A DNA stretch of 64,000 nucleotides from Cannabis sativa (GCF_029168945.1 NC_083604.1:5820812-5884811), one strand, 5' to 3'; positions 46,586-59,109 are shown, counted from the stretch's first letter. Notes: a model not told the origin generated them from the sequence alone. Numbers and translations: made by a program.

Positions 46586-47405
46586 TTAGTCTTGTGCTTT
46601 TTATTTCTACTGAATAAGTTGTAAGAATTTTATTAATCTTGTGTATAAACATTACTAATCAAAGCTTTTATATTTTTAATATTATAAAAATTTACAAATA
46701 ATATTATTAATAGTAGAAATTCATAATTTTTTATAAAATTTTTTATTAGTAAAATAATTTTTTATGATCATAGAAATGACCAAAATTATATTATGCGACT
46801 ATAAACGACCATTATGGTCGCAAAAGGACTTTAGATTTACAGTGTGCGATCATTATAGTCTCATAGAGTAAATTTAGTGAGGTAATTTTATAAATTTTAG
46901 TGTTTGAAATGGTTAGTTTGGCAATTTCTCCATTTGGCTTTCTTAAAAATACACAAGAACGAGTCAAGTTGTTGTATTGAAATATATTTGTATATTCTGT
47001 GGTCCTCTTCCTCACACGGGGAAAGAAAAGAGAGGGGCCTTTTGAGCTTTGAAAATTGTACTGAGGAATTTTGATGTGAGGGACAAGCCCCTAATTCTGT
47101 GGAATTTTGTGTCACATAGGCCACGTCAAAAAATTCCTAAAAAGTTGGTTTTGCGACAACCCTAGGAAGTTGGCTTCCGCAACACCCTTCGGACTACCCT
47201 TCCGGGATACTTGTGGGGTATCTGTTTGTGTCTTATCAAACACTTGGTAATTCGGTCGAATCTGCTCTCCGGGTTTGTCAGCCCAAATTTTCCCTCGGTC
47301 AAGTCTTAACCGAATATGGATTGTCTGTTATTTGGACAATCACTATCCATTTGGGCCGTGAGAATAGGCCAAAAATTGACTTGGGAACACTAAGCGCACA
47401 CGTGT
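46586..47405. other. 3' flank with possible TIR-element debris
   Basis: After the methyltransferase stop, 46795-46860 holds GCGACTATAAACGACC and ATGGTCGC palindromic units, which resemble subterminal repeats of a CACTA-like element. No ends were found. Positions 47130-47400 look like non-coding retroelement sequence broken by the solo LTR. Confidence 0.35.
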
Positions 47406-49478
47406 TGTAATGACCGCTCTAGTAATGTGGATTAGAAAAGGCAATTAGCACTAATTTTTATTATTTTATTATTATTTGTGAATTAATTTATTTGTGGACC
47501 CCAATATTTAGAAATAAATATTAGAGTTATAATTTCTCAATTCCGGAGATTTTATTAAACTCTAGGGGTATTATTTAGCTTATATGTGAAATATGTTAAT
47601 TTTGTAATTTTTGCTCGGCGACAACGGAAAATGCGATGGATGGCTAGATTGATCACATGGGTAAGTTTAGAACCCTATTTCATAGTGGGAAATATTTTAG
47701 AGAAAATAAATTTTCGGGATTGAGCGGGGTTATGGAAATTGACCATTTTACCCCTAGCTTTAGAAATACCCTAGTTTTAAGTCTAAGGGCATTTTAGACA
47801 TTTTGTTTAATGATGGATTAGGTGGCTGTCCCTCTAGTTGACACCTAGCACATGACTTTTCAGCCATGAATTAATTAAGGAAAAATCATTTCATTTGAGG
47901 GGAAAAATCAAAGGAAAAACCAAAAATTCAAGAGAAGCTCTTTCTTCTCTCTTTCTCTCTTCGAAAGCAGCAAGGGCAAGGGATTTTGGGAGCTGAATTC
48001 TTGTGTTTTCAGCAAAGGATTCAAGAAGAATCAAGGCAAGGTAACCCTAGTTTTTCTCCCCTTAAGTTTTTGAAAGTTTAGTTTAGTTTCACTTTGAATT
48101 TTTAGGTTTAGTGGCTGTTGGGTTTTGTATTGCTTAGGGTTTGAATTCTGGGGTTAGGTTGAGTTGTTTTGAGTCCCTAGCTATTGTTTTTGATGCTTGA
48201 GAATGGTTTTAAGCAAGCTTGAGTTTTGAAACTCAAGCTTTGAGCTTTAATGGCATAAATTGAATTATTGGTTTGTTCTGTGATTTGTTGATTGGAAATG
48301 GATGTTTATACATTGTATAGGTATACTGGAGAGTTTGGTAAAGTTTGGGATTGAATTGAATCAAGGGGGATGATTTTTGGTTCCCAGCAGTAGAACCGGA
48401 ATTCCGGTTCTGGGTGGTCTGTACCAACCGGTCGACCGGTTGGTGACCCAGAACCGGGATGCCGGTTGGGAACCGGTCTACCTGTTGGGGGAATTTCCAG
48501 AACCCTAGTTTTGGCCAATTTTGAGATATTTAGGGTATTGCCATGAGGTTTATCGATAGGGAAACTTTTAGTTTCAAGTTTTAAGTCCCGGAAAGTGATT
48601 TAGCGAGTCACTCATCTGTATTACTATTATTGTGATTAGGGCATCCATCTAGCACGTGAATTCCGTTCAGGTCGGCCAGCACACTTGAATTCGGAAAACA
48701 GGTAAGAACTGTGTATAATGTATGATGTGATTATCTGAATGTGTGTATATGTGTTTATATATGCATGCTTGAATTATGTTAAACACTACCAACACTTGTA
48801 TGAATAAGTTATAGAGTGTATTGGTACAGTGATTGTTGTGATTATGAGTACGATACAGTGATACCAACACAAGCATGGATAATGCTAAGGTGTGTGGTAC
48901 ATCACTCAGTGTTACTCCGTGATCGGGATAAACCCTACCAACACTCGTACAGTGAGGTACGTTGTGTATGTGGTATAGTGGTTGTACCCTGGTATTGAAC
49001 GTTCATACTCATCTGTTAAGCTCTGTAAATAGGTGTATGGGCGCCTATTTACAGGTCGGAAATTATATGGTATGTTATATGCATTTCTTACTGAGTCTGT
49101 TGACTCACAGTTTCTGCTTCCATGTGTAGGTAAAGGAAAGGCGAAGGCTGAACAGGAATGAACCTGAGCTCGGGTGAGATTGTACATGTCAAGCGGCGCG
49201 ACCTGGAGTGTTCGGTCTCGGGACATCTGGGAATTATATTTTGAAAGTCGCTGTGCGACCTGAGAAATATGTATTTTGAAATGTAAAGTTTAAAAAGTAA
49301 ATTTACGAAGTTTGAAATCGGGATCCCGGGATTTGTAAATATTATATTATATTACAAAGTTTAATATTTAAAGTAATAGTTTTAATTTGACACGTTTTTC
49401 AAGAAATTTCTTTGATCAAGAAAGATTGCACAATAATTGAAAAAGCACTGTAGCGTGCCTTAGCATTAGGGCGTTACA
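47406..49478. mobile_element. 2,073-bp solo LTR with perfect 5-bp TSD
   Basis: It starts TGTAATGACCGC and ends GGGCGTTACA, with short inverted termini (TGTAA/TTACA). CGTGT flanks both sides (47401-47405 and 49479-49483). No internal retrotransposon genes are present between, so this is an LTR left by unequal or intra-element recombination. Non-coding throughout. It includes a conspicuous GC-rich palindrome at 48427-48444. Confidence 0.88.
48427..48444. repeat. Perfect GC-rich palindrome inside the solo LTR
   Basis: AACCGGTCGACCGGTT is part of a longer perfect palindrome (about 22 bases, extended by ACC/GGT). It is surrounded by further CCGGTT copies (GGAACCGG, CCGGTTGGGAACCGG) between 48395 and 48485, in otherwise AT-rich DNA. 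Confidence 0.85.
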
Positions 49479-49484
49479 CGTGTT

Positions 49485-49790
49485 GTTTGTCCGAAATGTG
49501 AAGAACACAAGCCAATCCAAGCACATTAAGGACAAGATGGGATTGCATGTATATACAATCTATCTTGAGGGAGGAGTATTAAGATTATGAGTTTAGTATA
49601 TCAGTTAGTTAGCTAAAGTGTTTGATTGATTAAGAGCTATTATGTTAGTTATAAGTTAGTTGTTAGCTTTTGGTGAAGTGATACAGTTACTTAGTTTGTT
49701 ACCTCTTTGTATATAAACCAGACTCTGTATCATTTTTGCTCAAATGAATCAATAAAAAGCGATTTGTTTTTCTTTTAGTTTAATTATTCA
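49485..49790 (+). mobile_element. Probable copia LTR remnant
   Basis: A polypurine tract (TTGAGGGAGGAG, about 49566-49577) is followed by TATTAAGATTATGAG, a TATA-type promoter (TTTGTATATAAACC, 49716-49729) and an AATAAA-type signal (49751). The layout matches a plant copia 3' LTR. The element was split by the solo LTR insertion. The 3' limit is approximate. Confidence 0.5.
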
Positions 49791-49794
49791 TGAT

Positions 49795-50000
49795 TGTCGA
49801 ATTTTACTTTCTTCCTTGAATAATGTTGGTTTATATTTTGTTAGACGATCACCAAATCGAGTAGCATATTTTGTTGCCAAAAATTCTCAATATTACTCTG
49901 GTCATAGTATTTTCGAGCATAATGCTCCTGTTGAACTTAGTACTATTTTGTATTCGAAATGTTAAATTGTAATGAAGTTGATCTTTTAGGGAAAAAAAAA
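49795..50000 (+). pseudogene. LINE/RNase H C-terminal relic
   Basis: The frame reads YFVRRSPNRVAYFVAKNSQ then GHSIFEHNAPVELSTILYS before a stop, then TTGATCTTTTAGGG and an A-run (49992-50000). This is the C-terminal end of a plant LINE-associated RNase H with its 3' tail. Too short to function. Confidence 0.6.
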
Positions 50001-50353
50001 CTAAAAAATAACAAACACATAAGACACCAAAAAAAAAAAAATTACTCTCTAAACATGAAATCTCTTTTATAAGAAAATGTCAACAAATAAAATTTGGTAT
50101 TACAAGAAATGATTACAAAAATATGGCAAAATAATCCCATCAAAACGTTTCAATAAATAAATAAAATTGTCCAAAAATTAAAATGCTTATATTTGTCAAA
50201 GTTTTTCTTTTTACCAATATTTGACATAATTTCCTCAATTCATTTTTTTTTGAGAAAAATTTCTTTTTATTCTTTCAATAATGCGGTGTAAATTGTTGGA
50301 GGCACTAAAAATATTATATCAGGGGCAAAACAGTATACCAAACCAAAAAAATC

Positions 50354-50362
50354 TAAACCCTA
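50354..50362 (+). promoter_or_regulatory. Telo-box in the RPL7 promoter/leader
   Basis: AAACCCTAA, the telo-box common near transcription starts of plant ribosomal-protein genes, lies about 75 bases upstream of the exon-1 donor, next to a pyrimidine-rich leader (CTCTTTCCCTTCTCTCTTTC). Both features are usual in coordinately expressed translation genes. Confidence 0.65.
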
Positions 50363-50369
50363 AAAGCCC

Positions 50370-50438
50370 TCACCCTCGACTCTTTCCCTTCTCTCTTTCT
50401 CTCTCTCTTCTTGTGCTAACTCTCCACCGAGCTCCGCA
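50370..50438 (+). other. RPL7 5'-UTR exon 1
   Basis: A pyrimidine-rich leader ends at GAGCTCCGCA|GTAAGT. The donor matches consensus. The matching acceptor TTGTATAG|GG is at 59590-59591, nine bases upstream of the RPL7 ATG. The transcription start is approximate. Confidence 0.7.
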
Positions 50439-50569
50439 GTAAGTCTCTGCTACTTTCTCTTTATTCGCGGTATAGTTCTACCGACGCTATTCTCTCATTG
50501 TTTGCGATTATGGCTACTGCCTTTCACGAATATATTATATGCCTTGATGTCACTACAAGAAAATCATCT

Positions 50570-50915
50570 TTTGCCGGTGCATTGTTGCGCCGGCAAAAGT
50601 AACCTAACTGCGCCGGCAAAGCTTTGTCGGCGCAGTTGTGCGCCGGCACAGCTTATTTGGGAAGCTTGGTCGGTAAAGGACTTTTTACCGGCGCGTATAG
50701 TAACTGCGCCGGTAAAGCTTCCTTTTACCGGCGAGAAATAACGCCGGTGAAAAATAAGCGCCGGTGTTAAAAAATGGCCTTATCCGCCATGAACCTGCTA
50801 TGATAAGCTTTTGCCGGCGCAATAGTGCGCCGGCAAAACTATTGGCGCCAATCTGACTGTTGGCGCCAATAGTTTTTTCCAGTTTTTACCGGCGCAATAT
50901 TGCGCCGGCAAAAGT
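50570..50915. repeat. Left subterminal repeat array of the CACTA element
   Basis: About a dozen copies of a CCGGCGCA/TGCGCCGG motif occur in both orientations. Several are paired as short palindromes, for example around 50886-50914 where ACCGGCGCAATATTGCGCCGG is almost symmetrical. These are typical TNP1/TNP2 binding arrays. Confidence 0.9.
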
Positions 50916-51140
50916 ATTAAATTTTTTTTAAAAAAAAATTTAATTAATTATATTTAATTAATTATAATATTAATTAATTAAATATAATTAATTAAAATTT
51001 TTTAAATAATTATAATATTATATTAACAAAATAAACCAACATAATTTACATTAAAAGATAAACTGACATTAATTACTACTAAAATCAGTATATAAACAAA
51101 ATGTTAAATGTTCGAACCGGATAATAAAAAAAGTACAGTT

Positions 51141-52669
51141 CTATAGGCGGGTAATGTCGTCATCGTTATTTCTCTGAGTCTCGGGAGGCTGCGATGACGA
51201 TCCAGCACCAGCAGCAGCCGACGATCCAGCACCAGGAGTGGGCAATGGTGGAAGATCCATGGGAGGCAAGTTGAAACCCGGCACAGCTCGAGAAAGATAC
51301 TCAAACTGATCTTGGAATCGTCTGAGGTAGAGTTGTTGTGTCTCATACTGCTGCCTCGTATGTTGAGTTGTCTGCTCCGCTTCCTCCACTTTTTTCTGTA
51401 AAGCCTCGTACTGTTTCATTGTAACAGTCGGTTGGGCTGAAGAATGCGTGGCAGGTGCTCTTTTGGCCCCAACTCCCTTCAGTCTGGGGAGATGGCCAAA
51501 GCCTCTAAGATGCCGAGATCGTTCCCCGAGTACTTGTGTCATAACAGGTAAGTCTCGGGGGTACTGTGTAGGATCGACAGCAGGCTCTGCGGGCTCATCT
51601 TCAGTGGGCGCTGGTTGAGTTGCCGCTATTTCAACCATTTGCTCCTAAAACAATTAAACAAAAAAGTTAAATGGTTAATTTTAACACAAAATAAATTGAA
51701 AGAAATAAATAAAAATTGAATTAAAACGTAAACTTACGTAAGCTTGTTGCGCGAACTCGTTGCGCCAATCGTTGCCTTTATGGTGAAACTTTTGAAAGGT
51801 TTCCACCGCAGTTGGCAGTTCTCTTGTGTCGGGGTTAGCCTATTTTCAAGAGAAAATATATTAGTATTGTTATTTTACTAGAAAAATTTAAATGAATGAT
51901 AGTTAAATATAAACTTACCGCCTCGACAACATGTGAAACAATAGGCTTGGAGCCCCAGCCTCCTAGAAATTTCATCTTACCCCGACTTTCTTTATTTTTC
52001 GCTGCTCTCGCCTGAAATTAATAATTTTTCTAACAATTAATTATTTATTATTGACTATATAAATTTAACATTACCAAAATTAAAATTTTTAAAAAATGTA
52101 CCTTTTGTTTGTCTGTGCTCCAATAAGCGATGCAGTCACTCCACACCTCTTGAGTTACTCCCTCAGGAGGTGACATGTCGGCCCTCTCCTGTCCAAGCTC
52201 CTCAATGTTTTGTATCCACTTCTTGCAGTCTGCCCTCCAGTCACGTAAACCCTTTGACATCTCGTACTCACCGTAGTCTACGAATGTAGGGTTATCTCGT
52301 GGGAGGACAAACTTGGTCTGCAAAAAGTTACACATTAATACATTAATTACAATTTAATAAGAGTATAGTAATTTATAAATTAAAAAAATTATTAAGGCAT
52401 ACCTCAAGTCTATCCCAGAGTGCGTTGATGTCAGCTCTACTGACATCTTCCCATTTGAATTTATTAATGGGGATAGACATCCGAGTCATCCATTTGGCCA
52501 TATTGTTGAATTTTTTTCCGTTTTTGCCTATGGGGGTGCCAGTCTCTGCGTGCACCTCAAGCGGTAACTTGGAAGATTGTGTTTTGGAGAGCTCCTCCTC
52601 AACATTCTTGCCCTTGTATTTACCTCTGACCCCTTTCTTTTTCGAATTGCTGCCACCTGGTGTAGACAT
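51141..52669 (-). CDS. CACTA TNP1-like accessory protein (Transposase_24 family)
   Basis: Five exons (minus strand): 52669-52403, 52317-52102, 52011-51919, 51839-51738, 51644-51141. They join in frame to 393 aa with no internal stop. Exon 1 is basic, Ser/Lys-rich (nuclear-signal-like). Exons 1-4 form the domain: KWEDVSRADINALWDRLE, GEYEMSKGLRDWRADCKKW, SDCIAYWSTDKQK, ARAAKNKESRGK, GGWGSKPIVSHVVEA and TFQKFHHKGNDWRNEFAQQAY, the signature of PF03004. The last exon is Pro/Glu/Ser-rich with a Gln-rich coiled segment (TMKQYEALQKKVEEAEQ). Such proteins bind the subterminal repeats and cooperate with TNP2. The gene follows TNP2 on the same strand, about 100 bases downstream. Confidence 0.87.
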
Positions 52670-52774
52670 ACTACATATACAACACATATTGTTTATTTAA
52701 AATAAACTAACATATTGCAAACATATTAAAGAAGAAGGGTTGTAATTTTTATTTTATTTAAAACACTATTTCAA

Positions 52775-55700
52775 TTACAATTCATCATCCTCATCATCAG
52801 TGACATATACAGCATTATCATCACTGTCACTCTCTAATTCTAAGGAGTTGTCTTCTTCGGTATTTAAACCATCGTTGTCATCATCGACAATGAAATCATC
52901 TAATTGTTGAGGCTGTGAATTCACACGATGGATGTTTGCAACTTCAGTTGGGTCGACATCATGGCGAACATAGTCAACATCATCCAACTGTGGAAGTTGA
53001 ACAACGAACTCGGTTTCAACTGAATTGTTTTCCTGTACAAAGGGTGTCTCCCCATCCGTGTACGGGAAGTCCCAAACATTGCGCGGTATGTACTCATTTA
53101 CAATCAGCCAGTCTTTACCGTTCTTTTAATCAGGAATGTAGTAGATCAATTTTGCTTGAGATGCAAGTATGAACGGTTCATTTTGGTACCACTGTCGGTT
53201 GACGCAGATGCTAGTAATAACACCGTCACTATCCATTCTACTCCCGTTAGTGTCAAACCACTTACAAAAAAATAAGAGAACACTACAATCTTTCAAATAA
53301 GTGAACTCCATAATTTTTTCAAGTGTGCCGTAAAAATTTTGTCCATCTTCACCGGGGACCATGACACCGCTATTTTGTGTTTTGCGGTTATCATCCCTTT
53401 TCTTGACCAAAAATTTGATGTCGTTCACTATGCACCCTGGATAAAAATAAATTGTTGTATTCGCCGGGTTAGCGATAGCATACAACTCATCTGACACTGC
53501 ACCCTGGTTGCTCAACCGTAGTTCATTAATCTACATATCAGGAAAAATATTAAATTAAGAAAAGTTGAACAGTTATTGAGAACAAGATTAAGAGTATTGA
53601 CAGGCAACAAGGCTTACTTGAGTTTTGAACCATTCAGGGAACTCAGTCTCTTGCACTGTCTCAATATTGCCTACACCCCTTGCTTGAAGCAACTCCTTGT
53701 GCTCACTATATAATATAATGCACTTAGTAAGTTAATAATTTTTTAGATGAAGTCGACATCCGCTATTTTGTGTTTATGGAATTTAAACTTACTTGATATA
53801 CGGTTCAACCTCCGTGCAATTGTTCAAAATGTACCACTCCGCCTTACGCTTGCTTTGCATGGGTAAGGTGTCGACTGTCCTCATACCGAGGGGTCGGCCA
53901 ACATGCTCGAATACAGAAAATTGTCGAGTTGGCATGTTTTGGACAATGTCATTGTTCCGGTCAGGACGGTTGAATCGAGTTTCCACTTCTCGAAAGTACA
54001 TTGAGTAAAAGGTTAATGCCTCATTCACCACAAAAGATTCAGCAATAGAGCCTTCCGGACGGGCACGATTCCTGACATATTGCTTGTACACAGACATTGA
54101 CCGCTCAATGGGATACATCCACCTGTACTGGACTGGTCCACCTAGTATAGCTTCTTGAGGGAGATGCATAACTACGTGAACCATTATGTCGAAGAAAGCC
54201 GGTGGAAAAATTGTTTCTAACTTGCACAAAATAGTTAGAATATTTGTTTGCATTTTTTCTAAATCCGAAACATGAAATGTTCTTGAGCATAATTGTTTGA
54301 AATACACACACAGCTCAATGATTGTGTCCCGGATTTCTTTTTTCAAGAACTTACGGATACCTGCCGGTAGTAAACGTTGTAACAACACATGACAATCATG
54401 TGATTTGAGCCCGGAAATCTTGCCCGTATCCAAATTTACATTTTTGTCTAAGTTTGCTGCAAAACCGTCCGGAAATCGTACAGATTTCATGAAATCTACA
54501 AATTCAATCTGTTCTTGAACACTAAGTGTGTAACTAGCTGGAGGCTTCTTCCACTTCCCATTCCGGTCTTCATACAACCACAACTCTCGTCGTATTTGCA
54601 AGTCTTGCAAATCCATTCTCGCCTTGTCGGTATCCTTTGACTTCCCGTCGATACTTAGAAGAGTACCTACTAAGCTGTCACACACATTTTTCTCAATGTG
54701 CATTACATCAAGATTATGTCGTAAGGACTTTGACTTCCAGTACTCAAGCTCAAAAAAAAATACTTTTTTTAGACCAATTGAGCTCTTCACTAGAACGCTT
54801 CCGCTTCACACCCCCGAACTGTTTGTGTTTTCCAGGCAAAGTCAATGGAATTCGGTCTAATTGAGATAAAATATCATCCCCCGTCAATACAGGAGGTGGT
54901 GCTCTCTTCTCAGGCTTACCATTGTACTTTTTGCTTCTCCTTCTCGGATCACTCATTTCGAGAAAGCGTCTATGGCCAACATATCCAATCTTACTATTTA
55001 GGCCAATGGAAGGAGTATGTTCATTGCAAGTGGGACACGCCATATACCCTTTTGTGCTCCAACCAGACATTAGAGCATAATCAGGAAAGTCATTTATTGT
55101 CCACAACACTGCCGCACGCATTGAAAACACAGTTCCGTTGTAGGCATCTCGGGTTTCAACACCCGTCTCCCACAATTGTTTCAGTTCATCAATTAACGGT
55201 CTCATGAATACATCTATGTCTTTCCCAGGAGATGATGAACCTGAAATTAATAAGGTCAACAACAACGATTCAGAACTCATACACTTCCACGGTGGCAAAT
55301 TATATGGGACACAAATAACTGGCCACAGGCTGTAAGAGTTGCTCATGTTGCCAAATGGATTAAAACCGTCAGTCGCCAATCCCAGTCTGACATTTCTAGG
55401 TTCAACAGCAAAAGACGGATGAAGGCGGTCAAACTGCTTCCATTCTTCAGCATCCGCAGGATGCCTAAGCACACCGTCTTCTTTTGGTCTCTGCGAGTAA
55501 TGCCACCGCATATCCTCCGCAGTGTGTCTTGAGCAATATAATCGTTTTAGTCTAGGTGTGAGTGGGAAGTAACGCATAACTTTGTGCGGAACTTTTTTCC
55601 CTTTACCCTTTCTTTTCACCCATCGTGATTCGCCACATACAGGGCAAAACTCCTTCTTCTCATTCTCCTTCTAGAAAATAGCACAATTATACTTGCACAC

Positions 55701-56324
55701 ATCTATTGAGTCGTAACCCAAACCTAGATTGCGCAATCGCATCTTCGACTCATAATGCGACTTCGGTAATTTTGTCCCCTCTGGAAATAGATCAATCAAG
55801 ATGGACAGCAACATATCGAAAGAGTGGTTGCTCCACCTATTCAAAACCTTGCAGTGCATCAGCTTTACCAGTGCATTGAGGGCTGATTTTTTGCAACCTG
55901 GATATAACTCAGCCTCCATCTCCTTAAACAAGTCATCAAACTTGTTGTTGTCGTTGATAGGGGGTTCATTGAAAGAATCAGTAGTGTTAGCAGATTCGTC
56001 AAACCCAGGGTCCCCTCTTAACATGTCCGCCAACACATCTGCCATTTCCTCTTCGTCATTTTCAGGAAGTTCAACTGCGGGCTGAGAGAAAGTCTCCCCG
56101 TGGAAATACCAAGGGTTGTACGAAGGTTGGATCCCGCTGAGAAATAAATGAACCCTTATAGTTGCAGGTGTGTGGAAATTCACATTCAAACACCGCATGC
56201 ATGGGCATCGAGCTAATCCGTCAGCGTTCACGTGGTTCGTTGCTACCGCAACGAACTCGTCAACGCCACTTCGAAACTCTGCAGAGCGCCGATGCGCCTT
56301 CATCCAACTTCGGTTGGCAGGCAT
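52775..56324 (-). pseudogene. CACTA TNP2 transposase, disabled
   Basis: Three exons (56324-53793, 53705-53618, 53530-52775). Domains in order: N-terminal transposase-associated domain (WMKAHRRSAEFRSGVDEFV, CPCMRCLN), zinc-like CPVCGESRW, catalytic core (YFPLTPRLKRLY, FAVEPRNVRLGLATDGFNPF, SGWSTKGYMACPTC, LRHNLDVMHIEKNV), DUF4218 (ILCKLETIFPPAFFDIMVH, GGPVQYRWMYPIERSMS) and DUF4216 (WYQNEPFILASQAKLIYYI), ending in an acidic tail. Three lesions: an in-frame TAG at 55671-55673, an extra T in a T9 run at 54752-54760 (frameshift) and an in-frame TAA at 53126-53128. Both splice sites are good. Transposase of this size and layout is the known En/Spm enzyme. Confidence 0.92.
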
Positions 56325-56937
56325 CTTCCACTATGAAGTAATTAACATAAACAATTTAAAAACAAACAACAAAATGTGCAAGTGTCCTAATCCACCTTTT
56401 CACTCCATTACTAAAAGGGTAAAGAACCTATCCCATTCAGGTTTGTAATATACATATAGTACAATCTACGCTCTTAAGATTATTTCATTTTTGTAAAAAT
56501 TTCGGCAGCACCTCCCTACAGTTCTTATAAGTTAGCAAACTTGTAATAATTAAGTTTGCCGACTTACAAGAACGTGTAAGAAGACATTGTACCAAAATAT
56601 CTACTAATGAGATAATCAAATAAGCAATAGATCATACTATAAGTATAAAACAAGCCCAAACTATCCATGCGGACAAACAGTCCTGGATAATTTGGAGAAG
56701 CGTATTTAAGAGTCCTTACTGACTCAGCCTCTCCAAACGGGTCTAAGGTATTTCGTGCATGTGTAAAATTAAAAAAAAAAATTATCACTATGTGATAATA
56801 CAAATACAATTGTTAAATCCTATCTTTGGTGTATAACCAAAGAGATCAAGGAAAGATAATACAAATTTAATTTTATGCTATTTTACAATATCTTATCATA
56901 TACTTTACAATATCTTATGCTCATTTATACTTATTAT

Positions 56938-57780
56938 AATATCACTTTATTACATTTTCACTTTTATTATTTAAATTAAAATTACAAATTTTTTAAATTT
57001 ATAATATCACTTTATTATATTTTAAATTATATCGTACATTTTTTTCATTTTTATTATTTTTTAATTATTTATTATTTAAATTAAAATTACTAACTTCCTT
57101 AAAAAAATTAATACCACTTTATTACATTTTAAATTATATGTTACATTTTTTACTTTTATTATTTTTTTTAATAATTTATTATTTAAATTAAAATTACTAA
57201 CTTTTTCAAATTTATAATACCACTTTATTACATTTTAAATTATATGTTACATTTTTTACTTTTATTATTTTTTTTAATAATTTATTATTTAAATTAAAAT
57301 TACTAACTTTTTCAAATTTATAATATCACTTTATTATATTTTAAATTATACATTACATTTTTTTTCATTTTTATTATTTTTTAATCATTTATTATTTAAA
57401 TTAAAAATACTAACTTTTTAAAAAAAAATTAATACCACTTTATTACATTTTAAATTATATGTTACATTTTTTACTTTTATTATTTTTTTAATAATTTATT
57501 ATTTAAATTAAAATTACTAACTTTTTCAAATTTATAATATCACTTTATTATATTTTAAATTATACATTACATTTTTTTCATTTTTATTATTTTTTAATCA
57601 TTTATTATTTAAATTAAAAGTACTAACTTTTTAAAAAAAAATTAATACCACTTTATTACATTTTAAATTATATCTTACATTCTTTAATTTTTTTTAATCA
57701 TTTATTAATTATTAATAATTTATTAATCATTTTTTAATCATTTATATTTAAATTTATATATTACATTTCATAATTAAATA
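56938..57780. repeat. ~108-bp AT-rich tandem repeat, about seven copies
   Basis: Units beginning (A/T)AATA(T/C)CACTTTATTA recur at about 56938, 57003, 57111, 57220, 57325, 57432, 57537 and 57646. Two alternating versions (TACCACTTTATTAC and TATCACTTTATTAT) suggest a dimeric higher-order unit of about 215 bp. It lies inside the CACTA element, 5' of the TNP2 gene. Confidence 0.85.
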
Positions 57781-58309
57781 TTTTCCTAATTATTTATTAT
57801 TTAAATTGAAAATGTTTTTTTTTTAAAAAAAAAGGAGTACTATTTTACTAACTTTTTAATTACATGTTTTAAATTTCAATTTCAATTTTATTTCATTTAA
57901 ACATTCAATTAATTTTACATTTTCTCTACTAAAATTTCGGCAGCATAACGGCTTAAAAAGTGTAAACCCAAAATTTTTAATACCTAAAAATAACACAAAC
58001 AAATATTTCCAGACAATATATAAACAAAAAAATAATTCACCCATCCAACAGCAGTCAATTTTATCACAGAACCTACTTCTCTAACATGCATAGACATATT
58101 AACTAGTAACAAACCCTACTATGTACTAAGCGAAAGCAAAACAACATACCTGAATCGAGTGTAAAAATGACAACTGGTTGCAGCTAGCGGTAATCCGGAG
58201 CGGTCGAACACGAACCTAATTCCATAAAAAAGTAAAACCAAACATTCAATTAATACCTATAAAAATTTCAAAATTTAATCACATATCCATTACCCTACTT
58301 TAACTTACA

Positions 58310-58785
58310 CATATACACACACATACACATACACTCACACACACTCACATACACTTATACACACACATACACACATATACATATATATTTACATACATAT
58401 ATACATATATATATACATACATACACACATATATGCCTACAAACATACATACATATATATACATACACCAATATACACATACAAATACATGCATACATAT
58501 ATATACACACCCACACCCACATACACATACACATAAATACATACACACATACACACATACATACATATACACAAATATATATACACATCCACATACACAT
58601 ACACATACACATAAATACATACATACATACACACATACATACATATACACACATATATATACACATCCACATACACATACACATACACATACACATACAT
58701 ACACATATATATACATAATCCAACATATATACACATACATATACATACATACATATATTTATACATACACATACATTTATACCCA
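58310..58785. repeat. Compound (CA)n/(CATA)n microsatellite
   Basis: Almost 480 bases of CACA, CATA and TATA units on the plus strand. It gives spurious reading frames (Val-Tyr-Cys and Thr-His-Tyr rich) on both strands. Confidence 0.97.
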
Positions 58786-59109
58786 CATTAAAAAAATTAA
58801 AAATACCTTAAATAAATTGGAGGAGGTGGGGCTTGGTGGTCTGCGGTGGTGGCTGTCGTAGCTCGGCTGTCGACGATGGGAACGGTGCCTGCCGGTGGTG
58901 GTGGCGGTGGTGGCCGACGAAGTGGCGGTGGTGGTTTTTTTGAAGAAAAAAAAGGGTTATTGAGAGTGATTTAGAGGGATTGAGAGAGATTGATAGAGAA
59001 AGAGAGTGATTGAGAGAGGGTTTGAGAGGAATCGGAGAGGGATTGAGAGAGGATTTGAGAGAAATTTTTTTTCAGAAATGAAAAATGAAAATGGGGAAGA
59101 AGGGGGGGC

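Noticed and set aside
56564..56809. 81-aa minus-strand frame with FGEAESVRTLKYASPNYPG
   Set aside because: It lies between the TNP2 start and the tandem repeat of the CACTA element; it could be an untranslated leader exon but nothing supports a separate protein.
58345..58861. Several 110-143 aa reading frames on both strands rich in Val-Tyr-Cys-Met or Thr-His-Tyr
   Set aside because: They are translations of the CA/TA microsatellite; no start context, no family resemblance.
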